The notes under the pieces: model-generated
What the model was told of the DNA's origin: nothing
Database searches by the model: none
What the model saw: the letters and a program-made list of their open reading frames with translations, nothing else
Translations under genes and position numbers: made by a program
NCBI GenBank assembly: GCA_046484585.1
Contig: JAWOIQ010000096.1
Location: forward strand, 1 to 56,410
DNA from: JAGXFP01 sp046484585
GTDB lineage: Bacteria > Desulfobacterota > Desulfobulbia > Desulfobulbales > JAGXFP01
Length of the DNA stretch: 56,410 bases
Direction: 5' to 3'
Part shown: piece after piece, positions 7,701 through 16,935 of the stretch
How the letters are laid out: every line of letters starts with the position of its first letter
Position numbering within the stretch: the stretch's first letter is position 1

Positions 7701-10700
7701 CTGCTGCTGGGCCGTGACCCAGGCAAAATCCATGGCCCGATTGATTGCCTGGGACTCGCAGTATTTGTCCATCAGCAGGAGGACCTGCTCGCGGCTTGAA
7801 CCGGCGGCGAGCACCAGGGACAGCTGGAGACGCTGGCCCGGGTTCAGGGTAAGGCCGCACCGCAGGCTTAAGCTCGGATCCAGGACAAAGCCCTGGCTGT
7901 TGCCGAGCCTTTGCCGCGCCCCCATGGGATTAACGGGGGTGCGGCCGCGGCCGATGAAACGCAACCGGTCGGTTTCAAATTGCCACTCCTCCGCAGACGA
8001 ACAATCATCCCCGGGATGCTCAAAGGTCAAACGATGGGCCACATAAAGGGGCGGCTCTTTTCCGCTGCGCGGCCGCCGGTAGGCAAGAAGTGCTTGCTGG
8101 TCGGGAAGCGCTTCGGTCTGGATGAACAGCTTGTTGAAGGCCGGGTGCTGGCGGTCGGCGTTGTGGGGCGCCATGGCGAGTTCCACATAGCTGGTGAGGT
8201 TGAGGCTTCGGACTCGGCCGGAACGATTGATCAGGGTAATCCTCCGCACCTCCACGTCGTCTTCCGGGGAAACGACAACCTCTGTTTCGCTGGCCAGACC
8301 GTGGTCCTCCCTCCGGAACACGGCCCGGTCTAGAGTAAAGTCTACGCCATACCCGGCCACCTTCCCGCCGACCGGGTGATAGGTGGTAGACCAGAGTAGA
8401 TCCGGTTCAGCCTCATGGATGTAGCAGAAGATGCCCCCGCTGTCACAGGTCAAATCCGCCCGCCAGCGGGTAAGTTCCTGCCCCTCCCACTGACTGTAGC
8501 CACCCCCGCTGTTGGTGACCATCAGACCGTAGCGGCTGTTGCTGAGCAGCAGGGTCTTGGGCGTGGCGGTATGGGGGGTGGTAAAGGTGCTTCCCGCCGG
8601 CGCCACCAGATCTCCGCCCAACGGCGCGGGCTCCGTCGACCGGGTCGAGGTCAGGTGCAGGGCGGGCAGGATCGGGATCCGTTCCTGCAGGAGGGACTCA
8701 AAGGCCCGTACCCGAAGATTGCTATGCAGGCGGCGCGGGAACGGGTTGTCATGGAGGAAATTGATCAGAGCCACGAACGCCATGCCCTGGTGATGGGCCA
8801 TGTAAGCCTCGATAATCACCCCTTGCCGCCCCGACCGCAGCGACTGCCGGCTGAAGTCCATGGCCTCGTAATAACCGTAATCACCAAGCATCCCCAGCCT
8901 GGCCAGCTCTTTCAGATTTCGCACAGTTTCGAGCGGTTCCAAGCCCAGGGCCATAAGGGTGGCATAGGGAGCGACGACCAGCTGTTCCTCCAGGCCGCGC
9001 TTCAGGCCGAGAGCCGGCACCCCGAAGGCCTTGTACTGATAGGTCTTGCTGAGATCCATATTGCCGTAAGCGGATTCGGAAATGCCCCAGGGCACCCCCC
9101 GGGCGCGGCCGTAAGCGATCTGGGCCGCCACCGCTTCCCGGGCCGCCTTGTCCAGCAGCGAGTTGCCGAAGGAGTGCTGAAACAAAAGCGGCATCAGGTA
9201 TTCAAACATGGTCCCGGCCCAGCTGAGCAAAACCCGCTGCCGGCCGAGAGCGCCGTAGAGCCGGCCCAGGGAAAACCAGTGCTCGAGGGGAACATCGCCC
9301 CGGGCAATGGCGATGAAACTGCCGAAGCGCGCCTCGCTGGCCAGCAGATCGTAACTGGAACCGTCCAGGAGGTCCTTGGAGACATTGAAACCGATGGCGA
9401 ACAGCTTGCGTTTGCGGTCATAGAGAAAGCGCATGTCCAGCGCGGCCGAGAGCTCGCGGATGCTGTCGAGCAACCGCTCAGTCTTAGCCAACGTTTCCCC
9501 GGCCAGCCACTGGGCGGTCGCGAAGGCCTCGATAACCCGGTCGAGCCAGGCGGCGAGGAGGGGAGAAGCCGCAACTATTTCAGCCCGGCGCGCGGTGAGG
9601 AGCGGAACGGAGCTTACCAGGCCCCGGGCCAGATCGTGCAGTGAAGGTGGTCGGCTAAGATCCTGGTGGATGGCGAGTCTGGTCTTCGCTCCCAACGAGG
9701 CCAGCTCCTCCCCGGTTTTTTCCGCCAGGATTTCGATCCAGGTGAGATAGCTGTCCCGGTTCCGAGCCCAGGCCGCGGCCTGTTGTTCCAACTCCTCCCC
9801 CCAAGGCGTAAGACCCGCGGCCTCGACCACCGCGCCAACCCTGGCCTCGACTCGCCGTTGCCGGCGGAGGAGATCAACGATGGCGGCGGGGGGAGCATGC
9901 AGCTCGGCCAGGAGCGGCCCGAGGGTCTGGCTATCCAGTCCGGCAATTTCGCCCTGAGCTGCGGCCTGTTGCAGAATTTCTCCGGTATCGGCAAGGCCGC
10001 CAAAGGCCTTGCCGTCCAAGAGGGGTCCGCGCACCAGCTCGGCGAGCCCTTGTTCCAAGGCCCACAAGGCGCCCAGCAGATTGCCGCTGTCAACCATGGA
10101 TACGTAGCGGGGTTCAAGGGGCGCCAGGGTCTGAATATCGTACCAGTTCAAGAGATGCCCTTGGTAACGCTCCAGCCGCTCAATGGTTTCCATGGTGAGG
10201 GTCAGTCTGTCGACGACCTGGTTGATGGTCAGATAGCCGGCATCATGGGCGCCCAGGACGCTGGTCATCCAGAAACCGATATTGGTCGGACTGGTGCGCA
10301 TGGCCAACCGATTTTGATGGGCGACCTGGAAGTTGTCGGGCGGCAGCCAGGAGGAGTCTCGGCTGACGAACGATGAGAAATAGCGCCAGGTCCGCCGGGC
10401 GATCTGCCGGAGGAAGCGATGATCCGTGGCCGGCAGCGTTTGTAGCTGTGCCCGGGCAAGGGGTGGCCGGTTCAGGAGCCCCACGAGCAGCGGGGAGAGC
10501 AACCACAAGACGAGCCAGGGAGCGGCCGGCAGCAAATTATCCGGCCTGATCAGCCAGATCGCCCAGCCCACGATGGGACTGAAGATACAACCCAGGACCT
10601 GGCTGGCGACAAAGAACTGCTGGTGGCGGCAGCCGCGCCAATGGGTGGCCTGGACCGTCCACTCCAGCAAGTGGCGCCGGGAAATCATCAGGCGATAGCA

Positions 10701-13700
10701 GGCCCGGACAATGGCGTCCAGGGTCAGCGCGGCCTGCTGTGGCAACAGCGCTCCGTCGGCGCAGACCCGCAGCAGGTCGTGCCGCAGCTTCGCCGGGGAG
10801 AAGTGCTTCAACCCCTCCGGGGTAGTGGCCATGGTGAAGGGCTGAGCCAGAGAGTGAAAGAGCAGCTGCAGGCCCACCACCAGGGCCGCGGTCCCACCCA
10901 CCCTCGGGGAGATGAGCCAGGCGCCGGTCAACAGGGCCAGGCTGGTGACCGGCAGCAGGCTGCGGCGCAGATTGTCGAGAATCTTCCAGCGATTCAGGAG
11001 GGAGAGGGGGTTGGCGCCGCGACCGCCGGCCGCCTGGGGCGCCCGGGGGAAAATCCAGCTCGCGATCTGCCAATCGCCGCGCATCCAGCGATGGGCCCGG
11101 CTGATGTAACTCATATACACTTGGGGAAATTCATCGTAGAGCTCGATATCGCTGGCTAGCCCCACCCGGCCATAAGCCCCTTCGAGCAAGTCGTGGCTCA
11201 GCACCCTGCCTTCCGGGAGCCGGCCCGAGAGGAGCCGGCTGAAGGCGCGGACATCGTAAATCCCCTTGCCATGGTACGTCCCTTCCCCGCTTAAATCCTG
11301 ATAGACATCGGAAACCGCCTCCGTATAGGGGTCAATCCCGACCGCATCGCTGAAAAGCCGGCTGAAAAGCGAGGCGCTGGCGCTCGACAGGCTCGGGCTG
11401 ACCCGCGGCTGGATGACGGTGTAGCCGGCCACGAGCCGCCCCGCCTCATTGAAGCGAGGCTGATTGAGGGGGTGGGCCAGGGTTTCTACCAGCCGGCGGG
11501 CCGTGGCGTGCGGCAACTGGGTGTCACTGTCCAGGGTGATAATGAAACGGACGTTCGCCAATTGCTCGGGTTGACCCACATGAACCAGGCGGGGAGCATC
11601 CTCGGGCCGGGTGCCGTCAATCAGCCGATTCAGCTCCTCAAGCTTGCCCCGCTTGCGCTCCCACCCGATGAATTTTCGCTCGGTTTCAGACCAGGTGCGT
11701 TCCCGATGAAAGAGAAAAAACCGCGCGGAGCCGTGGCGTTGATTGAGCGCGGCCAGGCAACCACATACGGTCGCAAAGAGCTCCTGGTCGTCGGCCCGAA
11801 CCGGGGTATCCGAATCGGTGAAGTCCGTGAACAGGCTGAAGAGCAGATTCGCTTCCTTGTTGGCCAGGTAGTGGATTTCCAGCTTCTCCACCTCCGCGCG
11901 GATCGTCGCCGCGTTGACCAGCATCATCGGCACAACCACCAGGGTGCGGAATTCACCGGGAATCCCCGCACCCTCGAAATCCATCTTGGGCAGGGACCGG
12001 GGCGGCAGAAAGCGGGTGATCAGATAATTGCCCACCTCGATGGCCAGCTGGCTGACCGGAATCAGCAGGAGCAGCACCAGAGCGAGGAGGAGCACGGGCT
12101 GCGGCCCGGTCGGGTCAAAACCGGGGGCCAGGCCCCAGGCGACGATCAGAAAGAGAAACAGCACCGTAAAGCCGGTAATGCCGAAGGCATAGACACCACC
12201 GGGATGGGAATAGATCCAGGCCAGAATACGATGGCGAAGGGCTTCCCGGCAAGCGAGCTGTCGGGCCAGCTCCACCCGGCCCTTGCCGATAAGCCAGGTG
12301 CCGACATGGCGGCGCCGTTCATCAACAGTTGATTCAGGCTCGACCAGCGCCGCCTGCTGAATGGCGCGCGCCGCGACCTGTTTCTCGGGCTGGGCTGCCG
12401 CGCGGGCCAATTCTTCAATCGCCTGGCGGCAGCGGTCCCGGGTGGCGAAATCCATTTGGGGGTAGACTCCGGACGGATCACGGCGCAGCACCTGCTCCAC
12501 CTGACTAAGATTCTCGAAGATCTCCCGCCAGTCCAGCTGGGCGAGCTGGCGCAGGCTGGTGAAGGCATTGCCGCTGGCCAACTGCTCCCGGGTCTGCCGG
12601 TTCAGCTCCCGCCGGTTAAGGTCGGGCAGAATGGTTTTGAGCTTGCGCTCCAGCCAGTTCTTGACCGGCGCCAGCGCAACCGCCTCGTCGTAGAGCAGGC
12701 TGACCAGCTGCGCCCCGAAATAAGGGCTGGGGTGCGGCTCCGCTTTCGCAAGTTCCGAGAGGATCGTAAAAAGTTGGTTGGAATCGCGGCGATTGGCGGA
12801 GATCAGCCGGTTCGCCCAGAAGTCGGCCAACTGCCGTTCGCGGAGGTCAGCCAGGGCGGTAATGGCCAGACTCTGGACGCTTTCGATCAGCGCGATGCGC
12901 AGCATCTGAGGAAGGGCCCACAGTTCGCCGATTGTCAGGGTGCGCTCCAATTGGTAGGCCTCGATATAGGCCAGGATATTTTCCCGGTCCAGGCGCAGTT
13001 CCGTATGGGAAACGAGATCCTTGGCCAGACCATAGATGCACGGCAGCCCCCGGTAGGGATCGGAGGCCAGGATGGGCAGCTGCTGGTAAAAGCGCCGGGG
13101 CAGGTTGAGCAGGACCGCCCGGGCGTTGCCGTCCAGGATGTACTCATTATCCAGGATCCAATCGGCGGTCGAGGTGGTTTTCTGTTCCAGGCGGCTGGCA
13201 GCGGCCAGTTCCGCGCAGATCCGCCGAATCCATTGCCGGGACTGTCTGAAGCGCTTAAGCAGTTCCGTCCCGCGCTGCGGCCCCGGATCCACTTGCTGCT
13301 CCCGGGCATGGCGTCGCGCATGTTCCAGAACCTGGGCCGGGGAAAGCTTTACCTCGGAGGTCCGCGCCCCAGCCCGCCGCTCGCGCCGGGGATGCATGAC
13401 GAACAGCGCCGGCGCGACATCCCCGCTTTCCCGCAGCATTGCCACCGGACCCGGCAAAGAATCGCTGGAGCCCTGGAGCAGCAGAACGGATTCCCCTGGC
13501 ATGAGCCAGCGGGCGTGATCAGCCACGACCCCGGGCTCAACCCCATACCGGAAACGGCGCAGCCAGAGAAAGGCGGCCAGGGCGCCGCCTGTGGCCGCGG
13601 CCAAAACCAAGCTCAGCGGCAAAAGATTGCCGTCCGGAAGCAAACCCCACCGGTGCAGGAACAGGGACATAACCCCCGCGAGCCCGCCAAAAAAAATGGC

Positions 13701-13883
13701 GGCCAGGGTCACGCCGGAAGCCCGGCGCCAGAAAAAGGCGTCCCGGATCCGCACCTCACCGTTTGCAGCCTTGTCCACCTGGACGGCGCGGCGGAAGTTC
13801 TGCCTGGCCAGTTCCCGAAAGGCTTTGCGCGCCTCATCTCGTTTTGCGAAATAAGCGACAAGAGTGGCTGGGTCCATATTCAC
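4704..13883 (-). CDS. ndvB: Cyclic beta-1,2-glucan synthase (NdvB/Cgs-type, 3059 residues)
   Basis: This giant inner-membrane enzyme initiates, elongates and cyclises periplasmic beta-glucan from UDP-glucose. Membrane segments lie near residues 55-108, 556-620 and 950-1090. The glycosyltransferase region has a DSD (TLDSDTQLPHA) near residue 780. A glycoamylase-like domain follows at about 1180-1660 (YGNMDLSKTYQYKAFGVPAL). The C-terminal half is glycoside phosphorylase-like (GH94) with GTGDWNDGMNLVG near 2734 and a final WMYRAWVEEVLG segment. In known family members the phosphorylase part controls ring size. Its length slightly exceeds the roughly 2800-2900 residues usual for rhizobial proteins. 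It stands alone, without a dedicated exporter (NdvA) next to it. A second Met two codons in (13877) is an alternative start. Osmoadaptation or biofilm matrix is the likely role. Confidence 0.9.
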   Translation of the reverse strand: MNMDPATLVAYFAKRDEARKAFRELARQNFRRAVQVDKAANGEVRIRDAFFWRRASGVTLAAIFFGGLAGVMSLFLHRWGLLPDGNLLPLSLVLAAATGGALAAFLWLRRFRYGVEPGVVADHARWLMPGESVLLLQGSSDSLPGPVAMLRESGDVAPALFVMHPRRERRAGARTSEVKLSPAQVLEHARRHAREQQVDPGPQRGTELLKRFRQSRQWIRRICAELAAASRLEQKTTSTADWILDNEYILDGNARAVLLNLPRRFYQQLPILASDPYRGLPCIYGLAKDLVSHTELRLDRENILAYIEAYQLERTLTIGELWALPQMLRIALIESVQSLAITALADLRERQLADFWANRLISANRRDSNQLFTILSELAKAEPHPSPYFGAQLVSLLYDEAVALAPVKNWLERKLKTILPDLNRRELNRQTREQLASGNAFTSLRQLAQLDWREIFENLSQVEQVLRRDPSGVYPQMDFATRDRCRQAIEELARAAAQPEKQVAARAIQQAALVEPESTVDERRRHVGTWLIGKGRVELARQLACREALRHRILAWIYSHPGGVYAFGITGFTVLFLFLIVAWGLAPGFDPTGPQPVLLLALVLLLLIPVSQLAIEVGNYLITRFLPPRSLPKMDFEGAGIPGEFRTLVVVPMMLVNAATIRAEVEKLEIHYLANKEANLLFSLFTDFTDSDTPVRADDQELFATVCGCLAALNQRHGSARFFLFHRERTWSETERKFIGWERKRGKLEELNRLIDGTRPEDAPRLVHVGQPEQLANVRFIITLDSDTQLPHATARRLVETLAHPLNQPRFNEAGRLVAGYTVIQPRVSPSLSSASASLFSRLFSDAVGIDPYTEAVSDVYQDLSGEGTYHGKGIYDVRAFSRLLSGRLPEGRVLSHDLLEGAYGRVGLASDIELYDEFPQVYMSYISRAHRWMRGDWQIASWIFPRAPQAAGGRGANPLSLLNRWKILDNLRRSLLPVTSLALLTGAWLISPRVGGTAALVVGLQLLFHSLAQPFTMATTPEGLKHFSPAKLRHDLLRVCADGALLPQQAALTLDAIVRACYRLMISRRHLLEWTVQATHWRGCRHQQFFVASQVLGCIFSPIVGWAIWLIRPDNLLPAAPWLVLWLLSPLLVGLLNRPPLARAQLQTLPATDHRFLRQIARRTWRYFSSFVSRDSSWLPPDNFQVAHQNRLAMRTSPTNIGFWMTSVLGAHDAGYLTINQVVDRLTLTMETIERLERYQGHLLNWYDIQTLAPLEPRYVSMVDSGNLLGALWALEQGLAELVRGPLLDGKAFGGLADTGEILQQAAAQGEIAGLDSQTLGPLLAELHAPPAAIVDLLRRQRRVEARVGAVVEAAGLTPWGEELEQQAAAWARNRDSYLTWIEILAEKTGEELASLGAKTRLAIHQDLSRPPSLHDLARGLVSSVPLLTARRAEIVAASPLLAAWLDRVIEAFATAQWLAGETLAKTERLLDSIRELSAALDMRFLYDRKRKLFAIGFNVSKDLLDGSSYDLLASEARFGSFIAIARGDVPLEHWFSLGRLYGALGRQRVLLSWAGTMFEYLMPLLFQHSFGNSLLDKAAREAVAAQIAYGRARGVPWGISESAYGNMDLSKTYQYKAFGVPALGLKRGLEEQLVVAPYATLMALGLEPLETVRNLKELARLGMLGDYGYYEAMDFSRQSLRSGRQGVIIEAYMAHHQGMAFVALINFLHDNPFPRRLHSNLRVRAFESLLQERIPILPALHLTSTRSTEPAPLGGDLVAPAGSTFTTPHTATPKTLLLSNSRYGLMVTNSGGGYSQWEGQELTRWRADLTCDSGGIFCYIHEAEPDLLWSTTYHPVGGKVAGYGVDFTLDRAVFRREDHGLASETEVVVSPEDDVEVRRITLINRSGRVRSLNLTSYVELAMAPHNADRQHPAFNKLFIQTEALPDQQALLAYRRPRSGKEPPLYVAHRLTFEHPGDDCSSAEEWQFETDRLRFIGRGRTPVNPMGARQRLGNSQGFVLDPSLSLRCGLTLNPGQRLQLSLVLAAGSSREQVLLLMDKYCESQAINRAMDFAWVTAQQQLQMLHIQPDEARRFQKLASHLLFPNALLRAPGPRLAENRKGQADLWPYGISGDLPIALVTIGETRDISLVRQALQAHTYWRMHGLSTDLVILNEEGGSYERPLLERLERLIQAHSLFNGTDQPGGVFLRNAALIPEEDLKLFKFTASVVLVAARGTLPQQLGVPGVPSGLRETLLPKSVPREPSASLPFMELHYFNSLGGFTQDGREYAIYLGPGTNTPAPWVNVIANPTFGTMVSETGAGFTWYGNSQRNRLTGWSNDPVLDPASEALYIRDEETGDFWSPTAAPRREESAYRARHGAGYTIFEHNSNGIEQELTVFVPVDESGGQPLKLQRLQLLNGSSRRRRLSLTYYAELTLGENRETSQMHVLSNWDDESQALLAYNRFHPEYPERVAFVALNPAADSYEGDRTAFIGRNRSLANPVAMELTHLSQRTGAGLDPCAALRVTVELAPGERREIICMLGQAGSDGEARELVLRYHGEQVFTETLAQTRAWWDDLLSTIEVHTPDLAADLLINRWLQYQSLSCRLWGRSAFYQSGGAFGFRDQLQDVLAFLYSRPELAREQILRAASRQFQEGDVQHWWHEPTGAGIRSRISDDLLWLPYVVAHYVRTTGDVEILRAAVPFLDAPPLADDQHEVFLIPEVSLERAPLFEHCRRAVSRGLTRGPHGLPLIGTGDWNDGMNLVGAEGKGESVWLAWFLCEVLEGMAELADRLHQPEQGRTYRQEKTDLIQRVEEAGWDGEWYLRGTFDDGTLLGSATSSEAKIDSLPQSWAWLSGAADPARAEQGLESAWEYLVRQDEGLVLLFTPPFDKTEPSPGYIMGYPPGVRENGGQYTHAALWLAMALARKGDGERAVALLRLINPIEHTRDAVAVWHYGVEPYVVAADVYRLPGRIGQGGWSWYTGSAAWMYRAWVEEVLGMRIEGGQLRMDPVIPAGWEGFSLRYRHGEAVYAIEVENPQHCERGVVWVEMDGQRLPGGVIPLEQGLAKHRVIVRMGRSEE

Positions 13884-14065
13884 CTTATTTAGTTAACCAC
13901 AAGTTATCCAGGTAATGGTTTCACATCCGGGGAAGGAGACCGAAAAAATCGGCACAAGTCTTAGCTTGACCAGTACCGCGCCTTCCCCCCACAATTCCGA
14001 TTACACCTTGCTTATTATTATGGCAGAAAAATAAAACAAAAAAACAGTATTGAATTAGTGAAAAG

Positions 14066-14386
14066 CTAGAAACGGAAGAGAAGGCGGAAGAGCTGGCTAA
14101 GATTGGCCTTCAGCGGTTTGCCGGTGGTTCTCTTATCTTGAACAACCAATTCAACACCGAGATTGCCTAGAAGTTTAACGACTTCGTCTATACAACCACG
14201 CGGTAAGCCGTGTTCCGAGAAGTTATCCGAGCATGATATAACCCGAGGCTTGTCGAAGGTGGGCAGGCGCATTGCCTGGTTCTTTAAAACTCTGGATTCT
14301 GAAACTGGGAAAAAAAACCGATCATAAGAATCAAGACCGATCTGATATCGTCTCTCCATTGTCAGAGGGTCATCAAGTAAGGTCAC
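14066..14386 (-). pseudogene. Remnant of a TOTE-type primase/helicase protein
   Basis: The 106-residue frame begins with a piece like the archaeo-eukaryotic primase domain of TOTE conflict-system proteins (GLDSYDRFF). It then jumps to a later segment of the same protein type (NQAMRLPTFDKPRVISCS, then HGLPRGCIDEVVKLLGNLGV). The sequence normally lying between these is missing and the frame ends soon after, before any helicase domain. It is therefore a doubly truncated fossil. It overlaps the end of the response regulator gene by four bases. The identification comes from remembered family motifs and would need a profile search to confirm. Confidence 0.6.
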
Positions 14387-14976
14387 TTGCCGTTTTCGTC
14401 CTTATATTTCTCTATATCCTTGAGGGCCTCGCCATAGCATTGGTTGCAATAGCTATGGGTAAAAGCGACCCCGGCTTTACTGGCCATAAAGGTCTCGATC
14501 CCCACCCATTTGCCCTGGCCGGGCTCCACACCGCTATCGTCCCTGATCCTCTTGCAGACCGAGCAGATCGGCAGGATGTCTTCATAAAACTTGATTCGCC
14601 GCTTCAATTCGACCTTTTCCAGGGCCTGCTCCATCCGCAGGATCAGTTCGTCTATCGCGCATGGCTTGAGCAGGTAATCGTCGCCGCCGGCCCGCATCGC
14701 CTCGATGGCCGAATCCATGTTGCCGTAGCCGGTAAGGATAAGCACCGGCCTTTCCGGGTCGGTTTTCTTGGCGTATTCCAACACCCCGATGCCGCTGATC
14801 CCTTCCATTTTCAGGTCGGTGACCACCAGGTCAATTTTCTGCTCGTCCAGGATCAAACAACCCTCTTCGCCGCTTTCAGCGGTATAAACCTCATAGCCGT
14901 TTTTTCGCAGCTGCCTGCTCAGGGATACCAGGATAATCTTTTCGTCATCTACCAGTAAAACACTCTTTTCATTCAT
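14383..14976 (-). CDS. Response regulator with REC domain and four-cysteine tail
   Basis: Residues 1-120 form a receiver domain: acidic pair D10-D11, phosphoacceptor D54 (VVTDLKM), T82 and K104 (YLLKP). There is no DNA-binding or enzymatic output domain. Instead residues 130-190 hold a module with C138-x2-C141 and C177-x2-C180 (ILPICSVCKRIRDDSG ... SYCNQCYGEAL), which could bind a metal. Similar tails occur on sensor proteins of Deltaproteobacteria. Its ATG overlaps the end of the upstream histidine kinase (14969-14976), so the two are translationally coupled and it should be the cognate partner. The output is unknown. Confidence 0.85.
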   Translation of the reverse strand: MNEKSVLLVDDEKIILVSLSRQLRKNGYEVYTAESGEEGCLILDEQKIDLVVTDLKMEGISGIGVLEYAKKTDPERPVLILTGYGNMDSAIEAMRAGGDDYLLKPCAIDELILRMEQALEKVELKRRIKFYEDILPICSVCKRIRDDSGVEPGQGKWVGIETFMASKAGVAFTHSYCNQCYGEALKDIEKYKDENGK

Positions 14977-16929
14977 TGGGTGGTCCCTCTATCGGCAAGA
15001 TGACCGTAAAGGTGCTGCCGCTCTCTGGTTCGCTGTTAAAAAAGATATTGCCGCCGTGCCTGGTTACGATCCCGTAACAGACCGAAAGCCCCAGGCCGGT
15101 GCCTTTGACCGCCGGCTTGGTACTGAAAAACGGCTCGAAGATCTGTTTTGCTTCTTCCGGACCGATCCCTTTTCCGCTGTCCATGTCTGGATCACGATTA
15201 CCTTGCCGAAAAGGACCTCGGTGAAGACCTCGATCCAGCCGCCCGAGTCGGGAATGGCGTCGATCCCGTTTTTGATCAGGTTGAGGATCACCTGTTTGAT
15301 CTGATCTTTGACCCCGAAGATCTCGACCATATCGTGGTCGTAATCCTTTACCACTCGGATATTTTTATTCTGCACCTCTTTTTTGGTCAAACTCAAGACC
15401 GAATCGATTGTCTCGTGAATGTCGAGGGGCGCCACCACTCCGGTGGAGGGCCGGTTGAAGTCCTGGAGATCCTTGATCAGCCTCTTGATCCGGTCGCATT
15501 CCTCCAGGGCCATCCCGGCCAGTTCGACCTCCTCTTCGGACAAGGCCTCGTTTTGCTTGAGATCGGCGATGACGTTTCTGATTCCGAAGAGGGGATTGTT
15601 GATCTCATGGGCGATGGAGGCGGAAAACCTGCCGACGGCGCTGAGCTTTTCGGCGTGCAGCAGCTTTTTGTGGGTCTCCTCCAGCTCCCTGGTCCTTCTT
15701 TCCACGGTCTCCTCCAGCACCTGCCTGGATCTAGCGAGTCTTTTCTCCAGCCGCTTTCTTTCGCTGATGTCGCGGGCTATTCCCTGCACTTCGACAACCT
15801 TCCCTCCCCTGAAAACCGGCGATGCGCCGACCTCTATTTCAACCTCGCGCCGGTCGGCCCGGAGCAGCTTCATTTCAAGGAGATTGAGCTGGTCGCCGCC
15901 GACTACCTGTTGCAACGCGGTCAGGCTTCCGGGCAGATCTTCCCCGGCCACTAATTCAAAAAGATGCCGGTTCAGTAATTTTTCTGGCTCATACCCCAGT
16001 AGGCGTACCGCCGGGGAAACATAGGTTACCATGCCCTCCGGATCGACCCGGAAGATGATGTCGGTGCTGATCTCGGCGATGGAACGAAATCGGGCTTCGC
16101 TTTCCTCCAGGGCCAGTTGCGCCTTTTTGTACTGCGTGGTTTCGCGCAGGGTCAGGACCAATCCCTCCACCTTGCCCTTCTCGTCCTTCTCGGGAAACAG
16201 GCTCCAGTCCCAATAGGTGACGCCCAGTTCCGGCCGGTCCGCAAATTCAAAGGGTTTATCCTTGTAAAAGACCGGCTCTCCGCTATCGCGCACTTTTTTG
16301 AAAATGGCCTCGTTTTCGGGATCTGGATAGAGGTCGAAATGGTTTTTGCCGACCAGTTCCTCCGGCGGCATCCCCATATGTGCGGCATAGGGCGGATTGA
16401 CCCAGACGAAGTTGAAGTCGGGATCGAGATAGACCAGCATGATATCGGTAAATCGGGTGACGGCGCTCTGGCGGAGCCGTTTCTCCAGTTCCCGGTTCGA
16501 CCGGCGCAGATCGCCGAGAAGATCGCGCACCTGGTATTGGCGTAATCGCGCCTCCCGGGCCGACCGCAGAACTGAGATCAGGGAGGCGGAAGTTACCGGA
16601 CGTTCGATAATGGTCAGACTGGGGATGCGGTCGAGCAGGGATTTTCCCCGCGCGCTCCGGCCGTAATTGCTTTTGACCAGCAGGATAACCGGCACCTCCG
16701 ACCACAGGGGCTGACTGTCGAGGAGGTTTTTGATCTTTGCGAAAACCTCGCCATTCAGCATCTCCTCTTCCAGGAGCAGGACGCCGCACCCCTCGGCGGC
16801 TTCGGCGCAAAACTCCCCGGAATCCGGACATACCCGGTAGGGCAGGCCATACTGCTCCAAAAGTCTGGAAACGACCCGGACATCGGCCTGGTTCGCCATC
16901 CTGATCAGGATGGTAAGTTCGTTACTCAC
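14969..16929 (-). pseudogene. PAS histidine kinase, frameshifted near its ATP-binding end
   Basis: Domains in order are an N-terminal receiver-like domain (5-130), PAS (155-275), PAS (283-395), coiled coil, HisKA with H441 (SIAHEINNP), and HATPase with an N-box (LNLIKNGIDAI). After residue 581 the frame is lost at 15186-15187. The rest of the ATPase (DSGKGIG, GTGLGLSVCYG) continues in another frame to 14969. Adding one G (CAG-GAC-ATG) would restore a normal kinase of about 653 residues. This is either a real inactivating mutation or a base-calling error. There is no membrane segment, so sensing would be cytoplasmic. The gene sits between a KaiC-like ATPase and a response regulator in one operon. 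If the frameshift is real, the product lacks its ATP lid. Confidence 0.85.
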
Positions 16930-16935
16930 AACCGT

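Noticed and set aside
5082..13892. Many long plus-strand frames across the glucan synthase gene
   Set aside because: They are mirror frames of a GC-rich gene; none has a recognisable motif, while the minus frame has complete enzyme motifs throughout.
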